DNA of 64,000 bases from Chryseobacterium formosense (GCF_900116415.1 NZ_FPAP01000002.1:310001-374000), one strand, 5' to 3'. Positions 7,644 to 16,459 are shown, counted from the stretch's first letter. Made by a program: numbers and translations. The notes: a model not told the origin generated them from the letters alone.

Positions 7644-10409
7644 ATGATTAAAAAACTATCCCTAATCTCTTTGTTTACACTATTACCTGCATCCTATTAC
7701 TATGCACAAACTACTGTTTATGCGTATGTTAAAGGTCAGGATGGTAAGCCTGTAGAGAGAGCAGAGGTTGATCTTGAACAATCTGTTGATGATGTAACTG
7801 CAGACAAAATCGGTTACTTCCAGTTTGTAGATTTAAAGCCAGGACATTATCTTATTACCGTTGCAAAACCGAACTTCGAATCTAAGATTGTAGAGTTTGA
7901 TGTAACTGCTGATGAGAAAAGAAAAGACTTAGGTGTGATTGTTCTTAATAACAGTTTAGGAAGCGATGCCGGAGTTGTTGTGATTGATGATTCTGCAAAC
8001 GATACAGAAGACGGAGGTTCTGCAATGCAACCTACAGTAGGGCTTTTGAGTTCAGGTAGAGATGCATTTCAAAATGTTTCGGCTTTTGAATTGGGAGCTT
8101 ACTGGTTCAGACCGAGAGGGGTAGACAATCGTTTTGAAGATGTTTTATTCAACGGGGTTTCTATGTCTAAAAATGATGACGGAAGAATCGATTTCAGCAA
8201 CTGGGGTGGTTTGAACGACGTGACAAGATATCCTTACGAAAATGTAGATAACATTACTCCTTCAGAATATACGTTTGGTAATTTGGGAGGTGTGGTTTAT
8301 TATAATACAAGAGCATCTTCTTACAGAAAACAGACTTCATTAGCGTATTCATTCACGAACAGAAGTTACTTACACAGAGCAATGGCAACGTATTCTTCCG
8401 GAATGAGTAAAAATGGTTGGGCGTTTACTGTTTCAGGAAGCAGAAGATGGGGAGATCAGGCAATTATTGATGGAGTTTATCAGGATGCTTATGCATATTT
8501 TGCATCGGTTGAGAAAAAATTCAGCGAAAGACACTCTATTAACTTTACTGGTTTCGGTTCCCCTACATACAGAGCTTCAAATTCACCGAATACTCAGGAA
8601 GTTTACGACATCATGGGTAAAGACTACAATTCATATTGGGGATGGCAAGATGGTGAGAAAAGAAATTCAAGAATCAGAAAAGTATTTGAACCGATGTTTA
8701 TGCTTACTGATTATTTAAAAATCGGTAAAAACTCAAACTGGACAAATACGGTTTCGTACCAAATCGGAAGTGATGCAAGAAGCAGATTAGACTGGTTCCG
8801 CGGAAAAGATCCGAACCCAACCTATTATAGGAATCTACCAAGTTATGGACTTGTAACAGCTGATGAATTTAGAGAGAAGTCTCAAATTGACTGGACGAGT
8901 TTATATTCTCAAAATAACAACATTCCTGTCGAAACTTATACAATTGGTATAAATCCGGATGGAACTCCAAAAACAATAAAAGGAAAAAGAGCTGTTTATA
9001 CTTTGGTGGAGGACGTAAATAGAGATAAAACTTTCAATTTTGCATCTCACTTTGATACAAGACTAAAAGATAATTGGAAATTAAATATCAACTTTAATTA
9101 TCAGAATTTGAAGTCTGATAACTTTAGAAGGATAAAAGATTTATTAGGTGCAGATTTTGCATTTAACCGAAATGCTTTTAACAATGATGTACAGTACAAT
9201 GTAGATGATCCTAACTTTACTGTGAAAGTTGGTGACAGAACACAATATTCTTATGAGCTAACTAAAAATCATTACTCATTAAATATTTCATCAGAGGTCG
9301 ATTTCAATAAATTTAATATCGTAGCATCTATTTTCAGTTCTTATTCTGAATCCCAGAGAGAAGGAGATTACAAAAGCGGTATTTTAATTTTACAAAATAA
9401 TTCTAAAGGCAAAAGTGCAATCTATGATGCTTTAGATGCAGGTTTAAAAGGGAAAGTGACTTACAAAATCAATGGTAAGAACTTTATTGTTTATAATGGG
9501 GCATTCTTTAGCTTAGCTCCGACTTTAAATGAATTATACATTAATCCTAGAGCTGTAGATTATTTAACTCCAGGAGTTAAAAATCAAATTATCAACTCTA
9601 ATGATTTAAGCTATATCATGAGAGGTCAGATTCTTAAATTAAGATTATCAGGTTATTATACAACAGTAAGTAATTCTACAGAAATTTCAAGATATTATGC
9701 CGTAGTAGCTGATCAAACAGGGTCTATGAATACCTTAATTAATGAAGCGATGACAGGTGTTGATAAGAGATATATAGGCGCAGAACTTGGTTTTGATGTG
9801 AAAATTACCCCAACATTAAACGCAACAGGGGTTGCAAGTATTGGTGAATATAAATATACAAACCGTCCAGATGTGTACTCATTTGATGATTTAAATGATT
9901 TCAGAAGCTATGGTAAGGCAAACATCAAAGATTATAAAGTAGCTGGAACTCCACAAAAAGCATTTTCATTTGGTTTAAAATACAATTCACCTAAATATTG
10001 GTGGGTAGGTGCATCTGCAAATTATTTAATGGATCAGTATCTTGATTTTTCAGCATTAAATAAAACAGCTTCAATGTATACAGATCCGGGAACAAATGAT
10101 ACATATGCAGGCGCAAGTCCTGAGTTGATTCAGCAATTGACGGCGCAAACTAAATTTGATGATCAGTTCATGTTAAATGCCAATGCCGGAAAATCTTTCC
10201 TAATCGGCAAATACAGAATGGGAATCAGTGTATCTGTAAATAATATTCTGAATAATAGAAATTATGTAACGGGTGGTTTCGAACAAGGTAGAGCGGCTAA
10301 TTTCCCGCAACTTCTTGAGGAGTCTCAAAGAGAAACACCTCATTTTGGACCAAAACTTTGGTATGACAGAGGAATTACGTTCTTTACAAATGTTTATTTA
10401 AGATTCTAA
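7644..10409 (+). CDS. TonB-dependent outer-membrane receptor with carboxypeptidase-like N-domain
   Basis: This 921-residue protein has a signal peptide ending ASYYYAQ, a carboxypeptidase-regulatory-like domain (about residues 22-100, GQDGKPVERAEVDLEQ ... GYFQFVDLKPGHYLI), a plug domain (about 125-225, with FRPRGVDNRFEDVLFNGV) and a long beta-barrel ending in the aromatic residue of VYLRF, the outer-membrane insertion signal. It imports a large or scarce ligand with energy from TonB-ExbBD. No SusD partner follows; instead the DUF5689 lipoprotein gene begins 12 bp downstream, so the two form an operon. The secreted nuclease/phosphatase-fold gene lies divergently upstream. The ligand is unknown; nucleic-acid fragments or phosphate compounds are a guess from the neighbours. 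Confidence 0.92.
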   Translation: MIKKLSLISLFTLLPASYYYAQTTVYAYVKGQDGKPVERAEVDLEQSVDDVTADKIGYFQFVDLKPGHYLITVAKPNFESKIVEFDVTADEKRKDLGVIVLNNSLGSDAGVVVIDDSANDTEDGGSAMQPTVGLLSSGRDAFQNVSAFELGAYWFRPRGVDNRFEDVLFNGVSMSKNDDGRIDFSNWGGLNDVTRYPYENVDNITPSEYTFGNLGGVVYYNTRASSYRKQTSLAYSFTNRSYLHRAMATYSSGMSKNGWAFTVSGSRRWGDQAIIDGVYQDAYAYFASVEKKFSERHSINFTGFGSPTYRASNSPNTQEVYDIMGKDYNSYWGWQDGEKRNSRIRKVFEPMFMLTDYLKIGKNSNWTNTVSYQIGSDARSRLDWFRGKDPNPTYYRNLPSYGLVTADEFREKSQIDWTSLYSQNNNIPVETYTIGINPDGTPKTIKGKRAVYTLVEDVNRDKTFNFASHFDTRLKDNWKLNINFNYQNLKSDNFRRIKDLLGADFAFNRNAFNNDVQYNVDDPNFTVKVGDRTQYSYELTKNHYSLNISSEVDFNKFNIVASIFSSYSESQREGDYKSGILILQNNSKGKSAIYDALDAGLKGKVTYKINGKNFIVYNGAFFSLAPTLNELYINPRAVDYLTPGVKNQIINSNDLSYIMRGQILKLRLSGYYTTVSNSTEISRYYAVVADQTGSMNTLINEAMTGVDKRYIGAELGFDVKITPTLNATGVASIGEYKYTNRPDVYSFDDLNDFRSYGKANIKDYKVAGTPQKAFSFGLKYNSPKYWWVGASANYLMDQYLDFSALNKTASMYTDPGTNDTYAGASPELIQQLTAQTKFDDQFMLNANAGKSFLIGKYRMGISVSVNNILNNRNYVTGGFEQGRAANFPQLLEESQRETPHFGPKLWYDRGITFFTNVYLRF

Positions 10410-10421
10410 AACAAAGTAATA

Positions 10422-12494
10422 ATGAAAAAATATAATTCAATTTTAAAATATATTTTCGCAATCTTTGCTGCACTTGTAATTACAGGTTGTGTGCATGATG
10501 ATAAATATGATGAGCCAAACCTTGATGGTTATCAGTGTGCAGATCTTACTGCTACAATGACGCTTACTCAACTGAGAGCTAAATTTGCTCCTACTGCAAC
10601 TGCTGCTTTTGTTTTTCCAGACAATTCCACTGATATTGTTGAAGGATATGTTTCTTCTACTGATGAAACGGGAAATATCTATAAGACAATTTATATTCAA
10701 GATAAGGCTGAAAATCCTACACAAGGTTTCGTAATTAGCGTAGATGCGGTAAGTAATTATACAAACTATCCTCAGGGATCTAAGATCTATATTAAATTGG
10801 CCGGTTTGGCTTTAGGAACTTATGGTGGAGTTGTTCAGTTAGGCGTAAAAACCGGAACTGAAACACCGGCAACTTCCGTATCTAGAATTCCTGAGAAACT
10901 TGTGCCGGCAAGAATTTTCAGATCATGTTCGATCAGAGAAAATATTGTTCCTAAGAAAATGACTTCTTTACAGATGGTTTCTGCAAACGATCAATATATC
11001 GGATGTTTGATTCAGATGGATAATGCAGAATTCGACAACAGAATCTTATGTACAAACTTTGCTCCCAATGGTGTTACTGTGGACAGAATCATCAGAGATA
11101 ATACAACAACGACAACTAGAGTTGTAAGAAACAGTGGTTATGCATCATTTGCCAATCAGATTCTTCCTTCAGGAAACGGTAAATTTGTTGGTATTTACAG
11201 CAAATTCAATAGCACTTACCAAATGTACATCAACAAGGTTACTGATCTTGAGATGACTAAATTCCCGAGAATCGACGGTATTGCATCAAACCCTTGTGAG
11301 TACAGTGATAACGGATTAACTCAGAAAACAGTTGCTGAAGTTAAGCAATTGGCAACAAGTCCACTTACATTGATTACAGGTGATTTTGTTCTTAAAGCTA
11401 AAGTAACGGCAAACGATAAATCAGGTAACCTTTTCAAATATATCTATGTTGAAGATGCAACAGGAGGTATCAGAATTAATATCGATAAAGCTGATATGTT
11501 CAACGATCCTAGATTTGTTGTAGGTAAAGAAGTTTATGTAAAACTTAAAAACTTATATGTAGGAGCTGTTTCAGGCGAAATTCAGTTGGGAACTCCATTC
11601 AGTGGAGCAGTTGGTAGAATTGCAGAAGCTGATGTCTATAAATATTTCTTTGATTCTAAAAAACCAATTACTGCAGTTACTTCTACTGAGAAAATGATTA
11701 ACCAATTTACTGCTGCAGATGTAGGTAGATGGATTAAAATTAAAAACCTTCAGTTTATCGCTGGAGATTTAGAAAAAGTGTACGCATCAGGAGCGGTTAC
11801 CAACAGAACTTTAGAAGACTGTTCAGGTAACAAAGTTATATTGAGAACCAGTAATTTCGCAGATTTTGCAGGTCAGGTAATCGAAGGTGGAAAAGGAGAT
11901 GTTTATGGTATTCTAAGTATTTTTAATGGTACTTATCAGCTATGGATTACTGATGTTTTGGGTGCAGATTTGGATGATCCAAGATGTGATGGTTCAGTTT
12001 ACACACCACTTCCTGTATTATACAAAGATGATTTTGCTGCAGGTGGTTTTGGTACAGACTGGACGACCGTAAACGTTGCAGGTACTCAGATTTGGAATAC
12101 TTCTAACCAAGGTAACGGAACCAATTACTATGCAGTAATGAGTGCTCCATTGGGAAGTGTAGCAAATGAAGATTGGCTGATCTCAAAAACAGTAAGTTTA
12201 GCAGGAAAAACAAAGGCTGCTGTAAGCTTCACAACTGACGTGAGATACTCAGGACCTGCTCTTCAGGTTTATGCTACAGAAAATTACACAGGAAACCCTG
12301 CTACAACGACTTGGGTTGCTTTACCTGCTGCTCTTGATACAAATACAGCAGCATTCGGAGATTGGGTAAGCTCAGGAAATGTAGACTTATCAGCGTTCTT
12401 AGGTAAAAATGTAAGAATAGCATTTAAATATACTTCAACATCTTCTGCAGCGGCAACATGGGAAGTTGATGATTTCAAAATTAAAGGTCAATAA
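10422..12494 (+). CDS. DUF5689 lipoprotein with choice-of-anchor-J-like C-terminus
   Basis: The 690-residue product has a lipoprotein signal (ALVITGC, lipidated Cys near residue 23). Two DUF5689-type regions follow (about 35-285 and 290-525), each with the pattern IVEGYVSSTDETGN...YIQD or FVLKAKVTANDKSGN...YVED, which recalls OB-fold domains found with secreted nucleases. A beta-rich C-terminal region (about 535-690, DDFAAGGFGTDW ... WEVDDFKIKG) resembles the choice-of-anchor J or MAM-like domain. It is probably surface-exposed and works with the TonB receptor encoded 12 bp upstream, in the position SusD-like proteins hold in polysaccharide systems. A terminator follows. Family and location are well supported; ligand is not. 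Confidence 0.85.
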   Translation: MKKYNSILKYIFAIFAALVITGCVHDDKYDEPNLDGYQCADLTATMTLTQLRAKFAPTATAAFVFPDNSTDIVEGYVSSTDETGNIYKTIYIQDKAENPTQGFVISVDAVSNYTNYPQGSKIYIKLAGLALGTYGGVVQLGVKTGTETPATSVSRIPEKLVPARIFRSCSIRENIVPKKMTSLQMVSANDQYIGCLIQMDNAEFDNRILCTNFAPNGVTVDRIIRDNTTTTTRVVRNSGYASFANQILPSGNGKFVGIYSKFNSTYQMYINKVTDLEMTKFPRIDGIASNPCEYSDNGLTQKTVAEVKQLATSPLTLITGDFVLKAKVTANDKSGNLFKYIYVEDATGGIRINIDKADMFNDPRFVVGKEVYVKLKNLYVGAVSGEIQLGTPFSGAVGRIAEADVYKYFFDSKKPITAVTSTEKMINQFTAADVGRWIKIKNLQFIAGDLEKVYASGAVTNRTLEDCSGNKVILRTSNFADFAGQVIEGGKGDVYGILSIFNGTYQLWITDVLGADLDDPRCDGSVYTPLPVLYKDDFAAGGFGTDWTTVNVAGTQIWNTSNQGNGTNYYAVMSAPLGSVANEDWLISKTVSLAGKTKAAVSFTTDVRYSGPALQVYATENYTGNPATTTWVALPAALDTNTAAFGDWVSSGNVDLSAFLGKNVRIAFKYTSTSSAAATWEVDDFKIKGQ

Positions 12495-12513
12495 TAATTG
12501 ATACTTGTAAAAT

Positions 12514-12546
12514 AAAAAAGACGGACAGAAATGTTCGTCTTTTTTG
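12514..12546 (+). terminator. Terminator of the TonB receptor/DUF5689 operon
   Basis: AAAAAAGACGGAC pairs with GTTCGTCTTTTTT (one G-U) around a short loop, with T-run, 20 bp after the DUF5689 stop. Confidence 0.88.
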
Positions 12547-12604
12547 GTATAAATGGGTAAATGCACAATGTATTTATTTTTGATTGTCTAAAGTATAATA
12601 TTCC

Positions 12605-12673
12605 TTGCTCCATCGGAGCAATATCTGTGTAGAAAAATTAAGAATGCATTTACATTGCGCTCCGTAGGAGCGC
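12605..12673. repeat. Two short intergenic hairpins of a common type
   Basis: TTGCTCC-ATC-GGAGCAA (12605-12621) and GCGCTCC-GTA-GGAGCGC (12657-12673) are both 7-bp stems with 3-base loops sharing the core GCTCCnnnGGAGC. They lie between converging genes and look like two copies of one dispersed repeat unit. Confidence 0.7.
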
Positions 12674-12720
12674 TACATTTAATTAAAAATATTAAAATTA
12701 AATCTATTCGGATATTAAAA

Positions 12721-12748
12721 TAAAAAAACCACTGCAAAAGCAATGGTT
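12721..12748 (-). terminator. Terminator of the DUF6702-like gene
   Basis: On the minus strand AACCATTGC pairs with GCAGTGGTT (one G-U) around TTTT, followed by seven T. Confidence 0.85.
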
Positions 12749-12774
12749 GTTATATAATTTAAATTAAAATTCTT

Positions 12775-13245
12775 TTAGAAAGAAACCTCATTTACCTCTT
12801 TTCCGCGCTGAAAATTCATCGTTTTCAGATTTCCTTTATAAGCAATATTCACAAGATTAATCTGCTTAGGAAATGCGCTTAAAAGTATCGTGTTCTTTAT
12901 TTTTAGACTGTTGATGTCAGAAACACCTCCTGTTTCAAAATATACCCAAACTGTTTCTCCGCTTACCTGACTTCCGGTGAATGTTAAATTCTTGGGAGAA
13001 CCATTTACAAATACGTCAAAGTTACTATTTACATATTTTTTTACTTCGGCTTCAAAACCGGCAGTATTTCTGTTGATCTTTATAGCATCAGAAATATGAC
13101 TGGTATTCATCTTCGTTGTAAACTTCAGTGTTTTGCTTCCGTCGACATAGTCAACCTTCGTCATCGAAGAAAAGAAGTCAAAAACCGTGAAGCTCATCAT
13201 TATTAAAAATGTAAAAATACTCGATACATATAAAATTTTTTTCAT
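12775..13245 (-). CDS. DUF6702-like exported protein
   Basis: The 156-residue protein begins with a hydrophobic N-terminal segment (KILYVSSIFTFLIMMSFTVF, about residues 3-22), either a signal peptide or a membrane anchor. The mature part opens SMTKVDYVDGSKTLKFTTKM and alternates beta-strand-like stretches, which recalls DUF6702, a flavobacterial family of periplasmic beta-rich proteins with the opening 'S-T-x-I-x-Y'. The match is from memory and moderate. It is followed by a strong terminator and has no obvious partner; the next gene on the strand ends 57 bp upstream of its start, so it may be the tail of the LOG/nucleotidyltransferase operon. Function unknown. Confidence 0.6.
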   Translation of the reverse strand: MKKILYVSSIFTFLIMMSFTVFDFFSSMTKVDYVDGSKTLKFTTKMNTSHISDAIKINRNTAGFEAEVKKYVNSNFDVFVNGSPKNLTFTGSQVSGETVWVYFETGGVSDINSLKIKNTILLSAFPKQINLVNIAYKGNLKTMNFQRGKEVNEVSF

Positions 13246-13302
13246 CTCAATTTATAAATTTACAGCATTTTGCTAAATAGATTGGGTCAAATTTAGTGCC
13301 AA

Positions 13303-14055
13303 TTAAAAATTAACGTTTACAGAATATTTGTCATAAAAAGCCTTAATGTGTGCAACTGCTTCATCAGCGGTATCTACCACACGGTAAAGATCAAGATCGT
13401 CTGCAGAGATCATTCCTTCATGAAGTAAAGTTTCTTTAAACCAGTCGAGTAAACCACTCCAGAATTCTGTACCAACCAGAACAATCGGAAAACGTCCTAT
13501 TTTGTTGGTCTGAATTAGCGTAAGCGCTTCTGTAAACTCATCTAGGGTGCCAAACCCACCCGGCATCACGATAAAGCCCTGCGAATATTTTACGAACATT
13601 ACCTTCCTTACAAAGAAATAATCAAAATTCAATGAGTACATCTTATTGATGTAAGGATTAAAGTGTTGTTCAAAAGGTAGGTCGATATTTAATCCGATTG
13701 ATTTTCCCTGAGCGTTGAAAGCGCCTTTATTTCCGGCTTCCATAATTCCGGGACCGCCTCCTGTAATCACTCCGAAACCAATTTTCGTAATTTTTTCGGC
13801 AATTTCTACCGCCATCTGGTAATATTTGCTTTCAGGCTTTAGTCTTGCTGAACCGAAAATAGAAACACAAGGTCCTATTTTTGCCATCTTTTCGTAGCCG
13901 TCTACAAATTCCGCCATTACTTTGAAAACCATCCAGCTGTCTTTGGTAATGGTTTCGTCCCAGGTTTTTTCACGTAGACTGTTGTGCAGCTTTGTTTCGT
14001 TGATATCCGGTTCTGTATTTTCTATACTTTCGTCTCGTATTCCTTCAATGCTCAT
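13303..14055 (-). CDS. LOG-family nucleoside 5'-monophosphate phosphoribohydrolase (TIGR00730 type)
   Basis: The 250-residue cytoplasmic protein carries the two LOG signatures GGGPGIMEAGNKGA (about residues 95-110) and PGGFGTLDEFTEA (about 165-178), with the family arginine and glutamates in place. Plant and bacterial LOG proteins hydrolyse cytokinin riboside monophosphates; many bacterial members act on purine nucleotides such as AMP, and the true substrate here is open. It begins 6 bp after the stop of the nucleotidyltransferase gene, so it is co-transcribed with the amino-sugar cluster upstream. Confidence 0.88.
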   Translation of the reverse strand: MSIEGIRDESIENTEPDINETKLHNSLREKTWDETITKDSWMVFKVMAEFVDGYEKMAKIGPCVSIFGSARLKPESKYYQMAVEIAEKITKIGFGVITGGGPGIMEAGNKGAFNAQGKSIGLNIDLPFEQHFNPYINKMYSLNFDYFFVRKVMFVKYSQGFIVMPGGFGTLDEFTEALTLIQTNKIGRFPIVLVGTEFWSGLLDWFKETLLHEGMISADDLDLYRVVDTADEAVAHIKAFYDKYSVNVNF

Positions 14056-14061
14056 CCTAAA

Positions 14062-14775
14062 TTATTTAAAATATTTCTCTGCTTCAATCACAGATTCCGG
14101 TCTTCCTACATCTACTAAAATGCTTTCATGCACAAAGCCATGAATTTTTTCGGTCTGCATCAGATCCAGATATTCTTCCATCACAGAAAATTTTCCCGTT
14201 CTTTTAATCTTATCAAAAATCACTGGATTGATGCAGTGCACTCCGCTAAAAGCAAGAGGTCTGAATCCCTTGTTGAATTCTGCAAGACGCTGTTCGCCGG
14301 TTTGTACATTGAGCCATCCACGTAAAACCAAATCATCATTAAACAGCAGTTTTCTCGAACTTTCTCTGTCTGAAACCGCTAAGGTAACAAAATCTTTAAT
14401 TTCTTTATGGTATTTCACAAAATCATTGATGTTGATATTCGTCAGAATATCAGCGTTCATGATCAGGAAATCTTCTCCATGATTGAGGAATTCTTTAGCA
14501 AAAATCAGGCCGCCTCCGGTTTCCAGAAGTTCATTAGATTCATCGGAGATTTCAATCTTACAGCCGAAGTTGTTGTTTTCTTTTAAAAAACGAACAATCT
14601 GATCTCCAAAATGATGAATGTTGATCACGAAATCAGTGATTCCGAAAGCTTTAAGATAATTGATATTCCTCTCTAAAAGCGGAATTCCGTTTACTTTGGC
14701 CAAAGCTTTCGGATGATGATCGGTAAAAGGTTTCAAACGGGTTCCTTTTCCTGCCGCAAAAATTAATGCCTTCAT
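14062..14775 (-). CDS. Nucleotidyltransferase of the MurU / NDP-sugar pyrophosphorylase type
   Basis: The 237-residue protein has the sugar-nucleotidyltransferase signature AAGKGTRLKPFTDHHPKALA at residues 7-26 (the nucleotide loop GxGTR followed by PK), MNADILTNI (metal-binding Asp) and a C-terminal VDVGRPESV. Length and motifs resemble MurU (MurNAc-1-phosphate uridylyltransferase, about 225 residues) and mannose-1-phosphate guanylyltransferases. The phosphotransferase gene at 15402-16421 in the same run favours a MurU-like role in peptidoglycan recycling, making UDP-MurNAc from MurNAc-1-P (inference). The LOG gene follows after 6 bp. Confidence 0.82.
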   Translation of the reverse strand: MKALIFAAGKGTRLKPFTDHHPKALAKVNGIPLLERNINYLKAFGITDFVINIHHFGDQIVRFLKENNNFGCKIEISDESNELLETGGGLIFAKEFLNHGEDFLIMNADILTNININDFVKYHKEIKDFVTLAVSDRESSRKLLFNDDLVLRGWLNVQTGEQRLAEFNKGFRPLAFSGVHCINPVIFDKIKRTGKFSVMEEYLDLMQTEKIHGFVHESILVDVGRPESVIEAEKYFK

Positions 14776-14863
14776 AATTATAGGTAATGGGTAATTGATA
14801 ATGAGTAATTCATGAGAATAAATATTAATAACGATATTAAAAATATCACTTATTACACATTAC
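14776..14863. repeat. TAAT-rich intergenic repeat
   Basis: The 88 bases between the RapZ-C and nucleotidyltransferase genes hold repeated words such as GGTAAT, GAGTAAT and ATTACTTATT in both orientations. This looks like a dispersed low-complexity element typical of flavobacterial spacers; no promoter consensus is visible. Confidence 0.45.
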
Positions 14864-15277
14864 TTATTGCTTATTATTAAGTTGATGCTGTTCATCGTGA
14901 TGAAGGCTGATTTCTACTTTATCACCATATTTTTCTTCAATAAAATGAGCAATTTTTATGGCCGAATATACCGATCTGTGTTGTCCACCCGTACAACCGA
15001 AATTGATTTGGAGATTTTCAAAACCTCTTCCCAAGTAATTATCGATATTGATAGAAACTAGACTTTTAATTAATTCTAAAAACTTGGGCATATCGGTTTT
15101 CGTTTCCAGATACTCCTGCACGCCGATGTCGTTTCCGGTCTGGATTTTATATTCTTCCACTCTTCCCGGATTTAAAATCCCACGGCAGTCGAATGTAAAA
15201 CCGCCGCCGTTTCCGGTTTCATCTTTAGGAATTCCTCCTTTTTTATATGAAAAACTGTGGATGTCTATGTGTAGCAT
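14864..15277 (-). CDS. Stand-alone RapZ C-terminal domain protein
   Basis: The 137-residue protein matches the C-terminal half of RapZ: FDCRGILNPGRVEEY near residues 29-43, then INFGCTGGQHRSV (about 90-102), the signature that binds a sugar phosphate in E. coli RapZ, where this domain senses glucosamine-6-phosphate and presents GlmZ RNA to RNase E. The N-terminal Walker-type kinase domain of full RapZ (about 285 residues) is missing, and the start ATG and MLHIDIHSFSYKKGG opening look native, so it is not a truncation. It lies between the APH-like kinase and the nucleotidyltransferase on the same strand. A role as an amino-sugar sensor or binding protein is inferred. Confidence 0.82.
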   Translation of the reverse strand: MLHIDIHSFSYKKGGIPKDETGNGGGFTFDCRGILNPGRVEEYKIQTGNDIGVQEYLETKTDMPKFLELIKSLVSINIDNYLGRGFENLQINFGCTGGQHRSVYSAIKIAHFIEEKYGDKVEISLHHDEQHQLNNKQ

Positions 15278-15318
15278 GTTTTTTATTTACTTTTTTTGAA
15301 TATTTAAATTTTCACAGT

Positions 15319-15388
15319 TTTGTCATTCCGTAGGAATCTAAATATTTTTATTCCATTTAAAGGGTTGAGATTCCTACGGAATGACAAA
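15319..15388. repeat. 21-bp perfect inverted repeat
   Basis: Two exactly complementary 21-base arms (15319-15339, containing GTCATTCCGTAGGAATC, and 15368-15388) enclose 28 bases. It sits 13 bp beyond the stop codon of the kinase gene and 41 bp before the RapZ-C start, so it could attenuate transcription or protect the upstream mRNA end. The word is typical of a dispersed repeat. Confidence 0.8.
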
Positions 15389-15401
15389 GCGTGTTTTAAA
15401 A

Positions 15402-16421
15402 TTAATTGTTTAATATTTCCTCAATTTTCAATTTTGTTTTCTCCAAATTCAATTGCCCAATCACTTTTTTCAGCTCAGGGAAGTTCATGATTTCTTCCCA
15501 ATTTTCAGCAAAATCTGTAATATTCTGAATGCCTTTTTCGATGCTTGAAATAAAATGTTGCTTCCTTTGAATCAGTCCGCGGAAACCATAAGCTCCCAAA
15601 ACCTGCAGAAATCTCATCATCTGAACTGGTTTCACCGAATTTTTTAGTTGATTTTGAATCTCTGTATTTTCAAACTGCTGAATATAAAATTCAAGCATTT
15701 CATTTTTAAAATCTTCCGGAAAATTGGCTTTAGCCTGAAACAGAAAAGAAATTACATCGTACATCAGAGGACCTTTCATTGCCGACTGATAATCGATAAA
15801 TGAAACTTCATCGTTATCATTTACCATAATATTCCGAGCCTGAAAATCACGGATCATGATTCCCTTCGGTTCGAGATTTTCGATGAGGTCAGCGATTTTT
15901 TTGAACTCTTTCAGCAAGGTAGATTTGTGATATTCCATTTCCAGAACATCAGCCACAAAATTTTTGAAATAATAAAGATCATGGATAATGGGAAGTTCGT
16001 CGTAACTTTCATATTCGAAAGTTTTTTTGAAATCTATTTTACCTTCGGTTTTTGTCTGAAGTTCAAAAAGTTTTCTGAGTGTCTCTTTTACCAATAGTTT
16101 TACCCTATCCGACAATCCTTCTTCAGCAATAATTTCTGAGAGTGTCTTTTTACCTAAATATTCCTGAATATACATTTTTCGGTCATCAGAAATATAATAC
16201 ATGACCGGAGTATTGAGTTGTAAATCAGAAAATACATTCGAATAATAGAGAAAACTTTCGTTTTCCGGAATATTGTCGTTACAGGTAATGATGTATTTTG
16301 CGTTGCGGTTTTCAGCCAGAAAATTTACTCTTGCAGAACCGCTTTGAGCTAAAGTGATAAATTCAACAGATTTTTCACCAAAATAATTTTCAAAAAATAT
16401 TTTTACGTCTTCTGAAGTCAT
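15402..16421 (-). CDS. Aminoglycoside-phosphotransferase-fold sugar kinase (AmgK-like)
   Basis: The 339-residue protein has the APH/choline-kinase fold: an N-lobe with KYIITCNDNIPENESFLYYS, the catalytic loop MIRDFQARNIMV (about residues 192-203, RD...N in place of the usual HxD...N) and the metal-binding FIDYQSAMKGP. AmgK of Pseudomonas, an APH-family enzyme, phosphorylates the anomeric OH of MurNAc and GlcNAc for the recycling route completed by MurU. The MurU-like gene two places downstream makes that role likely, though not proven; other APH-fold kinases act on small alcohols. A TATATTTG box (16439-16432 on the minus strand) lies 10 bp upstream and faces the xrtF promoter. Confidence 0.8.
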   Translation of the reverse strand: MTSEDVKIFFENYFGEKSVEFITLAQSGSARVNFLAENRNAKYIITCNDNIPENESFLYYSNVFSDLQLNTPVMYYISDDRKMYIQEYLGKKTLSEIIAEEGLSDRVKLLVKETLRKLFELQTKTEGKIDFKKTFEYESYDELPIIHDLYYFKNFVADVLEMEYHKSTLLKEFKKIADLIENLEPKGIMIRDFQARNIMVNDNDEVSFIDYQSAMKGPLMYDVISFLFQAKANFPEDFKNEMLEFYIQQFENTEIQNQLKNSVKPVQMMRFLQVLGAYGFRGLIQRKQHFISSIEKGIQNITDFAENWEEIMNFPELKKVIGQLNLEKTKLKIEEILNN

Positions 16422-16431
16422 AATATGCCAA

Positions 16432-16439
16432 CAAATATA
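16432..16439 (-). promoter_or_regulatory. -7 box of the AmgK-like operon
   Basis: TATATTTG on the minus strand, 10 bases before the start at 16421. I see no TTTG at the usual -33 distance, so this is a partial match. Confidence 0.5.
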
Positions 16440-16459
16440 GTGATTTACATACGAATTGT

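Noticed and set aside
10443..10724. 93-codon frame opposite the start of the DUF5689 gene
   Set aside because: It overlaps a strongly supported coding region and has no independent start signal.
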